Positions 36,187 to 45,699 are shown, counted from the first letter of the stretch. The stretch: 64,000 bases of DNA from Halalkalicoccus subterraneus (GCF_003697815.1 NZ_RDQG01000085.1:62001-126000); one strand, 5' to 3'. The notes: generated by a model not told the origin, from the letters alone. A program made the numbers and translations.

Positions 36187-36435
36187 TTGGATGGTTCGAC
36201 AGTCGAGCACCGTCCAGCCGAGGATGCCGTGGTCGTGACCAACGGTGGTGTTGCGACCGAGACCGCCCCGCAGGACGACGACATCGACGAAACGCTCATC
36301 ACCGGGCCGTGGACGGAACTGGACGAGCAGGGTGGTGCGACGTGCTTCAGGTGTGAGGATTGTGGGCGTGAGTCGCCCAGTCGTGGGGACGTAGAACGCT
36401 TAAAATTCCACGCCGAGAAGTGCGCCTTCCGATAA
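36187..36435 (+). CDS. C2H2-like zinc-finger protein, N-terminus uncertain
   Basis: Residues ending CFRCEDCGRESPSRGDVERL KFHAEKC give a C2HC-type finger (C-x2-C, then H-x4-C) after an acidic linker. The frame opens at TTG 36,187. A different frame just upstream reads VPDLDEETDVEMMIAARDQY from about 36,123, which may be the original N-terminus cut off by a frameshift. The family is unknown. Confidence 0.5.
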   Translation: MDGSTVEHRPAEDAVVVTNGGVATETAPQDDDIDETLITGPWTELDEQGGATCFRCEDCGRESPSRGDVERLKFHAEKCAFR

Positions 36436-36541
36436 ATCCACAGAACAATTGGAAGGAATTAGTTGAAAGCATCTGGGTAGTGGTTGTCTTTACTTGCTGA
36501 GAACTATCTGAAATATCCTTCAAGATATACGTACATATCGG

Positions 36542-36751
36542 TCATTCTCCAACTGGTTCGATATCAGGCTCGAACAGAACTTCAATCGAGCACTCAAAGT
36601 AGGCCGCAAGTTTGAACGCCAACTCTAATGAGGGGTCGTACCGATTTCGTTCAATCGCGTTTATCGTCTGTCGTGAAACGCCGACAGCTGTCGCGAGTTC
36701 TCCTTGACTCAATCCTTCGCATTCACGGTAAGCAGTAATATTAGTTCTCAT
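36542..36751 (-). CDS. Cro/CI-type (XRE) HTH regulator
   Basis: A 69-residue protein that is just one HTH domain: YRECEGLSQGELATAVGVSR, then QTINAIERNRYDPSLELAFK and the C-terminal cap ECSIEVLFEPD. This is the YozG-like class that usually sits beside a small membrane-protein gene. Here the remains of such a gene (36,765-36,884) lie 13 bases upstream in the same direction. ATG at 36,751 is chosen over the GTG two codons earlier. Confidence 0.85.
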   Translation of the reverse strand: MRTNITAYRECEGLSQGELATAVGVSRQTINAIERNRYDPSLELAFKLAAYFECSIEVLFEPDIEPVGE

Positions 36752-36764
36752 AACCACTCCACGC

Positions 36765-36884
36765 TCATCTATACTGCCGGGTCACACGCCAGTGGACAGC
36801 TCCAAAGATGAAGATCAACAGGAGATTCATCAAGCACAGAAGCGCAAATATACAACGACTTCGATCCACGATAGCGACTAGCAT
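36765..36884 (-). pseudogene. Truncated membrane-protein partner of the XRE regulator
   Basis: Thirty-nine residues with one helix (CIFALLCLMNLLLIFIFGAV) end WRVTRQYR. In related loci this partner has several helices. The 5' part has been replaced by the structured region at 36.9-37.1 kb. Confidence 0.45.
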
Positions 36885-37032
36885 GAGATATATCAAACTA
36901 ACGTAGGTTTAGCGGGGCCGGATGTTTCGGAGACCAGGATTACTAACCGGAGGTGCGGCCGAGAATTCGGGTCAAATCCTACCAGCAAAATGACTCTGTA
37001 ACTGAGCGACGTGAGATGACTGAGACACATTA

Positions 37033-37113
37033 GCATCCTCTCCCCTGGGGAAGCCGCACAGCGCCCTGTAGGCGCAAGCAGGATCATGGAGGCAGGCGAG
37101 GAGAGGAGGATGC
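37033..37113 (+). ncRNA. Candidate structured RNA or element end
   Basis: Arms gcatcctctcc (37,033) and ggagaggaggatgc (to 37,113) pair over about 11 bases. Inside, gcgcc-ctgta-ggcgc (37,061-37,075) forms a perfect small hairpin. The surrounding 200 bases are GC-rich and non-coding. It could be an IS605-type omega-RNA remnant, another small RNA, or a folded element end. Confidence 0.35.
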
Positions 37114-37319
37114 GATCGGGCTTTGGCCGGTCTAGAAGGCCGGAACTCCCTAGCGGGGCTGTTGCAACGATAGTTTGTAGTTTCTATCGAATCTGAGTAT
37201 ATCGGTACTGGTCCCGAATGTGCTGATGATAGTAGCTTCCGTGTGAGCTATCACTTATTAATACTCAATAGACTTACTCTGGGATGGTACGATACTGATA
37301 GGAAAGCGAGTGTCGGTTG

Positions 37320-37577
37320 TTACTCTTCGAGTCTGATTTCGTCGTCCGTGACAGTTTCAACGGCGTCGTTATCCAATTCGTAGGTTTCTTCGTCACCGTC
37401 ACCCCAGCCGAGTTCGGCTGCAATTTCATCCGTCAAGCTAGGATCTGGCTCGAGATGTGCCGTCGAATTATCAGCATCAACAACAGTTCCTACTTTCGAG
37501 CCATCGGCAGTAACGACGGTCTTGCCTTCAGCACTTTCGTCAATAGTTGCCCTATCGTACTCTTCTACGCAGAGCTT
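37320..37577 (-). pseudogene. PRC-barrel domain protein without a start codon
   Basis: Eighty-five codons encode a full haloarchaeal PRC-barrel: GKTVVTADGSKVGTVVDADN, LTDEIAAELGWGDGDEETYE, and the end AVETVTDDEIRLEE. An in-frame TAG at 37,578 precedes it, with no ATG, GTG or TTG between. The plus-strand frame at 37,317-37,721 is only its shadow. Either the start codon was lost by mutation or an unusual start is used. Confidence 0.6.
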
Positions 37578-37920
37578 CTACCAATAGGTAGTGCAGGCAC
37601 CTGCCATCCCGAGTGTATTTCTTGTACCTCGACGTTTGGTCCAGAGTTTCCGTCCGGAGAATTCTTCTGCAGTTGGCTGAACCGGATCAGTTGTCGCTCA
37701 CAACACCACACCGACTATTGAGGACCAGCGCTATTCAATATATTCAAAAGTTTCGTCAATGTGGGGCGTCCGTCGGCATCATTTGCGAGTACCCGCTGTG
37801 TCCACTCTCCCTCTTCAAATAAAAGTGCGACTACCGTATTGTTATTCAGAGAAACGATGACGTGGAATATATTGAAGATCACAAACGAACAGTTTTGATC
37901 CTCCTGTTTGCAATACCACT
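37578..37920. other. Intergenic region before the DUF389 gene
   Basis: No gene is recognised. It should contain the promoter of the DUF389 gene. Confidence 0.4.
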
Positions 37921-39207
37921 GTGCGCCTCATTCGTTTGTTAGCCGACGAAGAACATCTTGGGGAAATATTTGATATTCTCAACGACAACGACATCGATTT
38001 CATCGTTACACCAGGTGATGAAGATTCTCCGGACTCAAAGATGATTGAATTCCCGATTCCAACCGATGGTCTCGGACTCATTCTCGAGAAGATTCGCGAA
38101 GCAGGACTTGACGATGATTACATCATCGTTCTGAATGCTGAGAATGCGAACACACCTCATATTGAGGACCTACAAGCCCGCTACGCCAACGACTACGACC
38201 CACTTCGCCTTCCTGAATTACGTTCGAAAGCACGCGATCAGAGCCAAGATCCGCTTTCGTATGCGGCGATGATATTTCTGAGCGCTATCATCGCTGGAGC
38301 GGGGTTGCTCGTTGGCTCACCGGCAATCGTCATCGGATCAATGGTCATCGCTCCCCTCGTCGGACCAGTTCTTACTGCAACAGTTGGTGCTGTTGCTGGC
38401 GATCGCCCTATGCTCATCGACAGCATTCGGATCCAAGCACTCGGTCTCATCGCTGGCGTGATCGGTGCTGTTCTATTTGGATTCTTTGCCAAAACCATCG
38501 GACTCGCTCCCTCTTCGCTTGACATAACGTCACTACAACTGATATCGCTTCGTGCGGCTCCAACACCCTTTTCGATCATCGTTGGAGCGGCTGCTGGCGC
38601 AGCTGCAGCGTTCGGACTCACGACGAAAGGCTCAAACTCGCTTGTAGGTGTGATGATCGCTGCCGCACTCATTCCTGCTGCAGCAACTGTCGGAATCGCG
38701 ATAGCGTGGAATGAGTATCTCGTTGCACTTGGGAGTGGACTCCTTTTAGTGAGTACGATGGCGGTTGTGAACCTCGCAATGGTCCTCGTATTATGGGTGC
38801 TGTACCGGAATCATGACTTGGGTGAGCTCTCATTCGCAGATCGAACCCCGAGTCGAGCAGCATTCGTTACTGCCGTTCTCATCGTAGTGGCGGTTGCAAC
38901 TACTGGGGTCGCAGTCTCTCAACAAGCGCTCTTTCAGCAAACAGTGACGCAGAGCGTTGATACCGTTCTTGATGATCCAGCCTACTCGGGCGTTGACTCG
39001 GTTTCAGTCCAAACTGAATATGCCGGAATCGGGAGAGATCTGACGTCTTCGTCTAAATCGGCGACAGTTACGGTTAGTGCGTCGAATGAATCATATCCGA
39101 ACTTATCAGAGCAACTGCGTAATCAGATTCAGTCGGAGAGTGGCAGCACACAAGTAACCGTTCGCTTCAATACATTCCAACAAGCCAATCAGACGGAAGT
39201 TGTGTAA
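37921..39207 (+). CDS. DUF389-family (TIGR00341) membrane protein
   Basis: A 428-residue protein starting at GTG. A cytosolic N-terminal domain of about 110 residues (MRLIRLLADEEHLGEIFDIL) precedes the membrane part. The latter has LSAIIAGAGLLVGSPAIVIG, then SMVIAPLVGPVLTATVGAVA, further Gly/Ala-rich helices to about residue 340, and a small extracytoplasmic C-terminal domain. This is the complete haloarchaeal DUF389 layout. Function is not established; a transporter or sensor role is inferred by others for this family. The gene is single. Confidence 0.9.
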   Translation: MRLIRLLADEEHLGEIFDILNDNDIDFIVTPGDEDSPDSKMIEFPIPTDGLGLILEKIREAGLDDDYIIVLNAENANTPHIEDLQARYANDYDPLRLPELRSKARDQSQDPLSYAAMIFLSAIIAGAGLLVGSPAIVIGSMVIAPLVGPVLTATVGAVAGDRPMLIDSIRIQALGLIAGVIGAVLFGFFAKTIGLAPSSLDITSLQLISLRAAPTPFSIIVGAAAGAAAAFGLTTKGSNSLVGVMIAAALIPAAATVGIAIAWNEYLVALGSGLLLVSTMAVVNLAMVLVLWVLYRNHDLGELSFADRTPSRAAFVTAVLIVVAVATTGVAVSQQALFQQTVTQSVDTVLDDPAYSGVDSVSVQTEYAGIGRDLTSSSKSATVTVSASNESYPNLSEQLRNQIQSESGSTQVTVRFNTFQQANQTEVV

Positions 39208-39567
39208 GCTATCGTTTGCTGCTCAGAAACGATGGAGGTACCATCGTAGTCAAGAAGTGTCCTGCGGGAAGGACTGCGGCAGCTGGTCATACTGGCTGTA
39301 TACTCGATCAACCGCGAGAGCGATAGTCTCAATTGGGAAGTCCATGGAAATAGCCGCTACTACCCGTTAGGAACGACCACAGGACAGTCCAACTTCGCGA
39401 CCTACGGTCTCTAACTGTTGCTCAAGCCGGTTTTCGACCGGTATGTAAAATATTGAATGTCATCGAGAGGGAGACCTTCAGCGGAGACGGCCAAGCAGCT
39501 TGTAGTCGTAATTGGGAGTGTACCGGCGGAACAGCAGGCTGGAGCAGCTCGAGGGAGACTAGCGGAA
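39208..39567. other. Gap with short minus-strand remnant
   Basis: A minus-strand frame ending near 39,255 reads MDFPIETIALAVDRVYSQYD, about 31 residues, perhaps the tail of a lost gene. Nothing else is recognised. Confidence 0.35.
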
Positions 39568-39765
39568 TCATGGCCGTGTTGTACCTAGTGCCCACACGAG
39601 GTTCTGCTTGATATTCACGAGCGTGGCCTCGGAGATGAGAATGGCTTTCACGACGTTGAGCGGATCATCGCGCATCAGTGTGACGTCCGTGCTGGAGCCG
39701 ATGTCCGTCCCGACGTACGCCACCGCGAGAGCGGGCGCGTCATTGACGCCGTCACCCACCATCAT
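39568..39765 (-). pseudogene. P-type metal ATPase, hinge-region fragment
   Basis: About 60 residues, beginning [20 protein letters not shown], match the hinge motif and following segment of a P1B ATPase (GDGVND; IGSSTDVTLMRDDPLNVVKA). Everything before and after is gone. It may be the remains of a copper pump replaced by, or duplicated from, the gene at 40-42 kb. Confidence 0.75.
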
Positions 39766-39852
39766 TGCCTTTGAATCTAAAGTTAGGAGCCCTAATTACC
39801 ACGCGATCAAAGTGGAAATCCGCAAAAGAAAGGGGACCGTATGTATTCCTGT

Positions 39853-40050
39853 ATGACGACGACTATCACCGTAGAGGGAATGACCTGCGGTCACTGTGAA
39901 CAGACGGTCAAAGAGGCGCTTCAAGACGTGTCCGGTGTAACCGACATGACCGTCGACCGAGACGACGAACAGGCGAGCGTCGATGGTGACGTAGATACTA
40001 CGACCCTTGTAGAAGCCGTCGAGGACGCTGGGTACACCGCTCACACCTGA
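39853..40050 (+). CDS. Heavy-metal-associated (HMA) copper chaperone, CopZ-like
   Basis: A 65-residue single HMA domain, MTTTITVEGMTCGHCEQTVK, with the Cu(I)-binding M-T-C-x-x-C loop (residues 10-15) and the AGYTAHT end of the ferredoxin-like fold. ATG at 39,853 is preferred to 39,841. It lies 150 bases upstream of the CopB-type ATPase in the same direction, so it probably delivers copper to it. Confidence 0.9.
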   Translation: MTTTITVEGMTCGHCEQTVKEALQDVSGVTDMTVDRDDEQASVDGDVDTTTLVEAVEDAGYTAHT

Positions 40051-40200
40051 GTATAACACGGTCTGAGGATAGCACAGAACGCTTCTGGGCGATCAGCCCG
40101 CCGTTCTCTTCGGGGTTTGCCCACACTGAACCTGGCGTACGGTTTCAGGGCCCAAACATTCAGGAAGCCGGCGAATCCACCTCAAGAGAAAATATAACCC

Positions 40201-42483
40201 ATGGACGACCACCAAGATACAAATGAGAGCCCCACGGGAAGGGAAAACCAGCAAGACAACGGCAGTTACCTCCAACACGGATTCGACGACCACGATGAAG
40301 CGGTCGATAAGTCTGATGAGCAACAAGTAGAACAGGAGCTACTGGAGGAGAAAGCTCAACCTGCCGCGGAGGGTGAGGCGTCTCTCCACGAGCAGCATGA
40401 GCACGCCGAACAAGAGGATGAAGGGGACAACCACGGCCACGAGGGGCATGGTGAGGGCCATGGTGGCATGCACGAGGGCCACGAGCAGATGTTCCGGCGG
40501 CGCTTTTTCGTCTCTACACTCCTTTCGATCCCAGTTCTCCTGTACAGCGAAACGCTACAGGAGTGGCTCGGATTCTCCGTCCCAGTGTTTCCGGGTAGCG
40601 AATGGATCAACCCCGTATTCGCGGTAATCGTGTTCGTGTACGGTGGGGTTCCATTCCTCCAGATGGCGGTGCCGGAGCTGAAAGACCGCTCACCGGGGAT
40701 GATGACGCTGATCTCGATGGCCATCTCGGTCGCGTTCGTCTACAGCCTGGCCACCGTCATCTTCCCTGCACAGTCGGCGTTCTTCTGGGAACTCGTCACG
40801 CTAATCGATATCATGCTGCTGGGCCACTGGATCGAGATGCGGTCGGTACGCCGTGCCTCGAGCGCAGTCGACGAGCTGGCGAAGCTGATGCCCGATACTG
40901 CCGAGCGAATCACCGACGACGGGGAGACCGAGGAAGTCCCTGTTAGTGAACTCTCCGAGGGCGACCTCATGCTCGTCCGGCCGGGCGCAAGTGTCCCTGC
41001 TGACGGCATCGTTGAGGAGGGTGATTCGGACGTTGAGGAATCGATGATCACAGGTGAGTCGAAACCAGTCTCGAAAGAACCTGGCGACGAGGTCATCGGC
41101 GGGACGATCAACGGTGACGGCAGTCTCCGTGTGCGTGTCGGTGCGACGGGCGAGGAGACGACGCTCGCGGGCATCATGCGACTCGTCGAGGAAGCCCAGC
41201 AGAGTACGTCTCAAACTCAAGTCTTGGCCGACAGAGCGGCCGGCTGGCTGTTTTACGTCGCCCTCGCAGCAGCAGTCGTGACAGCAATCGCGTGGACAAT
41301 CGCGGTCTCATTCGACGCAACGGTTATCGAGCGTGTCGTCACGGTGCTCGTCATCGCCTGCCCACATGCGCTTGGGCTCGCCATCCCATTGGTCGTCGCG
41401 ATCAACACGTCACTCGCGGCTCGCAACGGGATGCTCGTTCGCGACCGCATCGCGATGGAAGAAGCGAGAAATTTGGACGCCATCATCTTCGACAAGACGG
41501 GGACGCTCACCGAGGGCGAGCACGGTGTCGTCGACATGGCGACCGTCGACGGCGTCGGCGAGGACGACGCACTCGCCTTGGCGGCAGCCGTCGAGAGCGA
41601 CTCAGAGCACATGATCGCGCGAGCCATCCGCGAGGCCGCCACGGAGCGGGAGTTGACCGTTCCTGACGCCACCGATTTCGAGGCGATCAAAGGCCGAGGT
41701 GTCCGCGCGAACGTCGACGGAAACAAGGTGTACGTTGGGGGGCCGAACCTGTTGACCCAACTCGATAGAGAGATTCCTGACCACCTCCAGCGCTTCGCTG
41801 ATAAAGCTGGGCAGAATGCCCAGACCGTGGTGTATCTTGTTCGTGAAGGTGAGTTGATTGCCGCGTTCGCGATGGCCGACGTGATCCGCCAGGAGAGTTA
41901 CGCCGTCGTCGACGCCCTCCACAACCTCGGCATCGAGGTAGCGATGTTGACCGGTGACTCCCAAGACGTCGCCAACGCTGTTGCCGACGAACTGGGCATC
42001 GACACGGTATTCGCGGAGGTCCTCCCCGGCGACAAGGACAAGAAAGTGCAGGAACTCCAAGACCAGGGCAACCTCGTTGGGATGGTTGGCGACGGCGTCA
42101 ACGACGCGCCCGCGCTGACGCGAGCCGACGTCGGAATCGCTATCGGGAGCGGCACCGACGTCGCCGTCCAATCGGCTGACGTTATCCTCGTGCAGAACAA
42201 CCCGATGGACGTCGTGCGACTCGTGAAACTGAGCAAGGCGAGCTACCGAAAGATGCAGGAGAACATCGTGTGGGCGGCCGGGTACAACGTCTTCGCACTC
42301 CCGCTTGCAGCGGGCGTGTTGGCTCCGATCGGAATCCTGCTATCGCCCGCTGTGGGCGCACTGCTGATGTCGTTGAGTACGATCATCGTCGCGATTAACG
42401 CGCAGCTACTCCGACGAGTTGATCTGTCGCTGTCAACGCTCTCGGAGACCTCATCACCACGCGAGCCCCAAGCAGCGGACTGA
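40201..42483 (+). CDS. copB: Copper-translocating P-type ATPase, CopB type (P1B-3)
   Basis: A 760-residue exporter. The first 95 residues are acidic and His-rich ([18 protein letters not shown]), a metal-binding tail in place of HMA domains. Landmarks are ITGES (near residue 283), the CPH metal site in transmembrane helix 6 (ACPHAL, near 387) that defines P1B-3 copper/silver pumps, DKTGT (near 431) and GDGVND (near 631). The length is complete, with eight helices. It exports copper from the cytosol. The HMA chaperone precedes it and a TFS paralogue follows after 300 bases. Confidence 0.93.
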   Translation: MDDHQDTNESPTGRENQQDNGSYLQHGFDDHDEAVDKSDEQQVEQELLEEKAQPAAEGEASLHEQHEHAEQEDEGDNHGHEGHGEGHGGMHEGHEQMFRRRFFVSTLLSIPVLLYSETLQEWLGFSVPVFPGSEWINPVFAVIVFVYGGVPFLQMAVPELKDRSPGMMTLISMAISVAFVYSLATVIFPAQSAFFWELVTLIDIMLLGHWIEMRSVRRASSAVDELAKLMPDTAERITDDGETEEVPVSELSEGDLMLVRPGASVPADGIVEEGDSDVEESMITGESKPVSKEPGDEVIGGTINGDGSLRVRVGATGEETTLAGIMRLVEEAQQSTSQTQVLADRAAGWLFYVALAAAVVTAIAWTIAVSFDATVIERVVTVLVIACPHALGLAIPLVVAINTSLAARNGMLVRDRIAMEEARNLDAIIFDKTGTLTEGEHGVVDMATVDGVGEDDALALAAAVESDSEHMIARAIREAATERELTVPDATDFEAIKGRGVRANVDGNKVYVGGPNLLTQLDREIPDHLQRFADKAGQNAQTVVYLVREGELIAAFAMADVIRQESYAVVDALHNLGIEVAMLTGDSQDVANAVADELGIDTVFAEVLPGDKDKKVQELQDQGNLVGMVGDGVNDAPALTRADVGIAIGSGTDVAVQSADVILVQNNPMDVVRLVKLSKASYRKMQENIVWAAGYNVFALPLAAGVLAPIGILLSPAVGALLMSLSTIIVAINAQLLRRVDLSLSTLSETSSPREPQAAD

Positions 42484-42783
42484 CCGACTTGGAAGGCAGA
42501 TATTTCTGCTATCGTTCTTCTGGAAGGGACGTTGGGTCAGTCTATCTACCTAACGGCCGTTGCAGGATAGAGTATAATCAAGGCACGCAACAAAGTCAAC
42601 CTCTGAAACCGTGGCCCTATGCATTGAAACGTCCTGCCTCAACTATTAATCATCGAGCAAGAGCCATGACTCCAGATCAACCGTTCGACAGTATTCAATA
42701 CCGTCAGCATGAGCAGTTGCCTGAAATCAACGACGGATCGGAAGTTAACACGTATATTCGACAATCAAGTATTCCTCCTCAAC
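42484..42783. other. Intergenic gap between CopB and TFS paralogue
   Basis: No gene is seen. The upstream extension of the TFS frame (from 42,709) is not protein-like, so the promoter of that gene is expected here. Confidence 0.5.
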
Positions 42784-43101
42784 ATGCAATTCTGTGACGA
42801 GTGTGGTTCGATGATGCACACGGAGGCCGACACGTGGGTGTGTCGCTCCTGTGAGAGCGAGAAGCCGCGAGACCCGCAAGCGGAAGCGACGATGGTGACC
42901 CAGGATGGACAGCAGGACGACGGGGCACCCGCCGTAGCCGACGCGACCCAGGACTCTACCGAGACGATGCAGGAGCCCTGTCCGGCGGACGACTGCGACA
43001 GCGACCGGGCCTACTACGAGATGATACCGAAGCCGGGCGGCTCCTACGAGGTTCGGCTATTCACATGTATCGAGTGCGGCCACAAGTGGCGCGAGTCCTA
43101 A
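42784..43101 (+). CDS. Transcription factor S (TFS/RpoM) paralogue lacking the catalytic acidic loop
   Basis: A 105-residue protein from ATG 42,784. The N-terminal zinc ribbon MQFCDECGSMM...CRSC (Cys 4, 7, 20, 23) is that of TFS. The C-terminal ribbon has CPADDC (Cys 66, 71; spacing C-x4-C) and CIECGHKWRES (Cys 95, 98). In transcript-cleavage-active TFS the tip of this ribbon carries an Asp-Glu pair (ADEPPTRF-type). Here the tip reads IPKPGGSYEVRLF with no such pair. It probably binds RNA polymerase without stimulating cleavage, similar in concept to Sulfolobus TFS4, an RNAP inhibitor. It is next to the copper genes, and a stress role is inferred. Confidence 0.75.
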   Translation: MQFCDECGSMMHTEADTWVCRSCESEKPRDPQAEATMVTQDGQQDDGAPAVADATQDSTETMQEPCPADDCDSDRAYYEMIPKPGGSYEVRLFTCIECGHKWRES

Positions 43102-43310
43102 CGATCAACAACATCTGTCACAAGAACCGTTGTTGGGATGTTCATTCCTCCGATTATCGATGCGGTAATCGTTGGAACAGTCTCTCTCCAGAAACGGAAC
43201 CGAAGATGGGGCAGTGTTCGGACTCCCCGATAACCCAACCCACTCAATTCGCAGATGTACTGAACACCGTGAGTTCATCTGCAGTGAAACTGCTAGTCGA
43301 AACTTCTGCG

Positions 43311-43527
43311 CTACTCCTCACCGCTCATACCAACGAGCCACCACTTCGCCCGCGTGAGCACGCTGGCATTGACCTTCCGTTTCGCGAGGTTCTGCTCCTC
43401 TTTGACAGTGTTGACCAGTTCAGTGTGCTCCGTCGCGTTGCTCCAGGATAAGACGCTTCTTGTGGTGGGTGCGCTCAATCTCGCGCTGTAATTCGTCGCG
43501 GTCGGCGAACCACTCACAGATCACCTC
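43311..43527 (-). pseudogene. Coiled-coil protein remnant with frameshift
   Basis: The first frame reads EVICEWFADRDELQREIERT, HHKKRLILEQRD, then a stop. The overlapping frame continues EHTELVNTVKEEQNLAKRKV and ends AKWWLVGMSGEE. The helical character runs across the join, so one base was probably lost near 43,440. The 5' end is missing and no family is recognised. Confidence 0.4.
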
Positions 43528-43541
43528 GGATTTACTCCCGA

Positions 43542-43745
43542 CTAGTTTGATTCGATTTCTCCTGTTCCAAAATCTCCCCAACCAAAAATAATGCCAACGC
43601 CGACGAGAACAGCGCTATCTCCGCTAATGAGAATAATAACGAGTAACAGTGAGAATCCAGTCTCCGCAAGTTGACGAAGAGATTGACCAATGAAGATGAT
43701 TCCAAAAATTAGTGGTGCGATAGCGATTCCTTTCTACTCATTCAT
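43542..43745 (-). pseudogene. Two-helix membrane protein with TAG at codon 4
   Basis: The frame reads MNE, TAG (43,734-43,736), then KGIAIAPLIFGIIFIGQSLR, LLLVIILISGDSAVLVGVGI and an end GDFGTGEIESN. The rest of the frame is undamaged. No other start codon lies between the TAG and the first helix, so the gene is probably silenced. Confidence 0.45.
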
Positions 43746-43857
43746 ATTGGATATTTCTTATTATTTATTGATTAACCCTTGCACATCAAATATCTAAACA
43801 ATCAGAAATTGAAAGAGAAAAGAATATTTTTATAATATTCTATATCCACCGTTAGAT

Positions 43858-44460
43858 ATGGTTGAGTTCTCAGAATCCAATTCACCGTCAGATGACTACG
43901 CCATCTCTACAGTTACTCTTGACGACGACTACTACGAGGTTACGCAGTCATCAATCCGAAACAAGTACGTTGTCCGTGATAGCACTGGCAATGTCGTCCT
44001 CCGCGGGAAACAAAAAATGTTCAAGATGAAAGAGGAGTTCCCCTTCGTCACTGGTGACGGCGAGGACGCGTTCACCGTGAAAGCTGGCGGTATCATGGAC
44101 GTTGCAGGAAATTATACCATCACGGACGCAGGCACCGGCGAGGAAGTCGTTGTCCTTGACGAGGACTATTCATTGTTTGCGGAGAACTGGACGATTCGAG
44201 ACCCCGACACGGGGGCGGTGTTGGCGACTATTCAATCAAAGAGCAAACCCTTCTCAGCACTTCGGCACTTTGTCTCCGTTGCGAACCTCATCCCGAACAA
44301 GTACGAAATATTTGACGCCGACGGTGATCACGTCGGTGACATTGAAGGACAATTCTCACTGCGGGATACCTACACAGTCAGTATCGACGATGCCAGTGAT
44401 ATCCCAAAAGAGGCTGTAATCGCTTCTGCGTGCATCCTTGATGCTCTCGAGAATCAATAA
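43858..44460 (+). CDS. LURP-one-related (LOR/YxjI-type) protein
   Basis: A 200-residue protein with the tubby-like LOR fold. Repeated strands read YEVTQSSIRNKYVVRDSTGN, VLRGKQKMFKMKEEFPFVTG, NYTITDAGTGEEVVVLDEDY and NKYEIFDADGDHVGDIEGQF. A C-terminal hydrophobic helix (VIASACILDALEN) corresponds to the one that threads the barrel in tubby-like proteins. Archaeal members may bind membranes or lipids, and the role is unknown. ATG start at 43,858; single gene. Confidence 0.8.
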   Translation: MVEFSESNSPSDDYAISTVTLDDDYYEVTQSSIRNKYVVRDSTGNVVLRGKQKMFKMKEEFPFVTGDGEDAFTVKAGGIMDVAGNYTITDAGTGEEVVVLDEDYSLFAENWTIRDPDTGAVLATIQSKSKPFSALRHFVSVANLIPNKYEIFDADGDHVGDIEGQFSLRDTYTVSIDDASDIPKEAVIASACILDALENQ

Positions 44461-44622
44461 CGTTCTACGGACAATAACTCCCGAACGAGAAGATAGAGTC
44501 ATTTATTTGAAAAACATATATTTATATAGATGTTCGAACAAATATATCAAGCACTCACTCATTCAGGAGAAGGTAGTTAACTTATACTCGGACTTCCGGA
44601 TCTGCTTTCCTGACTGGTTCGG

Positions 44623-45525
44623 CTAATCGGTCGTATAATTCATGAAGAGTTCTTCGAGTGAGGCGTCTTCAGTAGTAAAATCAGTGACTGACGCGTCTAC
44701 TTCATCAAGAGCAGAGAGTACTGCAGTCTTTGAATCACCATCACAGGAAACGTGGATAGTAGTGTCATCAACGCTCACTTCTGAGACGCCTGGTAGCGAG
44801 CGCACTTTTGCAAGTTCGGTATCCAATAGATGATCGACTTCGATGTGGAGCGTCACTTCGGCCTGTGCGGCTTCACGCAGTCCTTCGACAGTATCCTCTA
44901 TAACCAATTCTCCATCTCGGAGAATTCCCACACGGTCACAGACGCTTTCGACTTGATCGAGGATATGGCTCGAAAAGAGGACGGTTGCGCCACGTGCTTG
45001 TTCTTCTCGGATAATTTCGCGCATCTCACGTGTGCCTGCAGGATCGAGTCCAGAAGAAGGTTCGTCAAGGATTAATAGATCGGGCTGGCCGACAAGCGCC
45101 ATTGCGAGTACTAACCGTTGGCTCATTCCTTTTGAGTAGCCGCTCGCCCTCCGATCGATTGCGTCATCGATGTTCACGCGCTCAGCAAGCGCGTCAGGAT
45201 TATCATTTGCGTGCTTGCATCCGATGGCGAAGTTGAGGTGCTGACGTCCGGTTAGTCGGCCATAGGTGCTGAATCCTTCAGGTAGAACGCCGACACGCTC
45301 GTGGATCCGTTGGGTTTCTTGTTGTGTATCGTAGCCAAGAACCCGTACCTGACCAGCTGTCGGGCGTATGAAATCAAGTAGAATATTGATTACCGTTGAT
45401 TTACCCGCTCCATTTGGTCCGAGGAAACCATAGACTTCGCCTTCTTCCACGGTCAGATCGAACTCTCGAAGAGCGGTGACACCATTGTACTGTTTAGTCA
45501 CAGCATCAAGATCGATTGCGGCCAT
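44623..45525 (-). CDS. ABC-2-type transporter ATP-binding protein
   Basis: A 300-residue ATPase from ATG 45,525. Walker A GPNGAGKST is near residue 37, the signature is a variant (YSKGMSQRL near 133), and Walker B LLILDEPSSGLDP is near 154. The C-terminal 80 residues are the accessory domain of NatA/NosF-type proteins. The start MIMAA two codons earlier is possible. The permease gene at 45,700 is transcribed divergently from a 170-base gap that must hold both promoters. Together they likely export a peptide, ion or drug, or reorganise membrane proteins. Confidence 0.9.
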   Translation of the reverse strand: MAAIDLDAVTKQYNGVTALREFDLTVEEGEVYGFLGPNGAGKSTVINILLDFIRPTAGQVRVLGYDTQQETQRIHERVGVLPEGFSTYGRLTGRQHLNFAIGCKHANDNPDALAERVNIDDAIDRRASGYSKGMSQRLVLAMALVGQPDLLILDEPSSGLDPAGTREMREIIREEQARGATVLFSSHILDQVESVCDRVGILRDGELVIEDTVEGLREAAQAEVTLHIEVDHLLDTELAKVRSLPGVSEVSVDDTTIHVSCDGDSKTAVLSALDEVDASVTDFTTEDASLEELFMNYTTD

Positions 45526-45699
45526 TATCATGAGTTTTGTATTGTTTTCATAAAAGTGTGTGATGTGCTCCTCTTATTCTTGCTTACGAGAGTGTAGGAT
45601 TCCAAGTATGCACTGAAATAGCGAAGCTAGCACGGTATAGCGACCAATAGAGAAAAGTAATCACTATCATTAAGTGAGAAACAGATCATAATCGAAACG

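Noticed and set aside
36904-36985. tRNA-like segment (gaattcgggtcaaatcc)
   Set aside because: The T-arm-like piece lacks a matching D arm, anticodon arm and acceptor stem.
37317-37721. Plus-strand open frame of 134 codons
   Set aside because: It lies antisense to a clear PRC-barrel frame and shows no domain.
43734-43736. TAG read as pyrrolysine
   Set aside because: Haloarchaea are not known to use pyrrolysine and no supporting tRNA or enzyme is visible.
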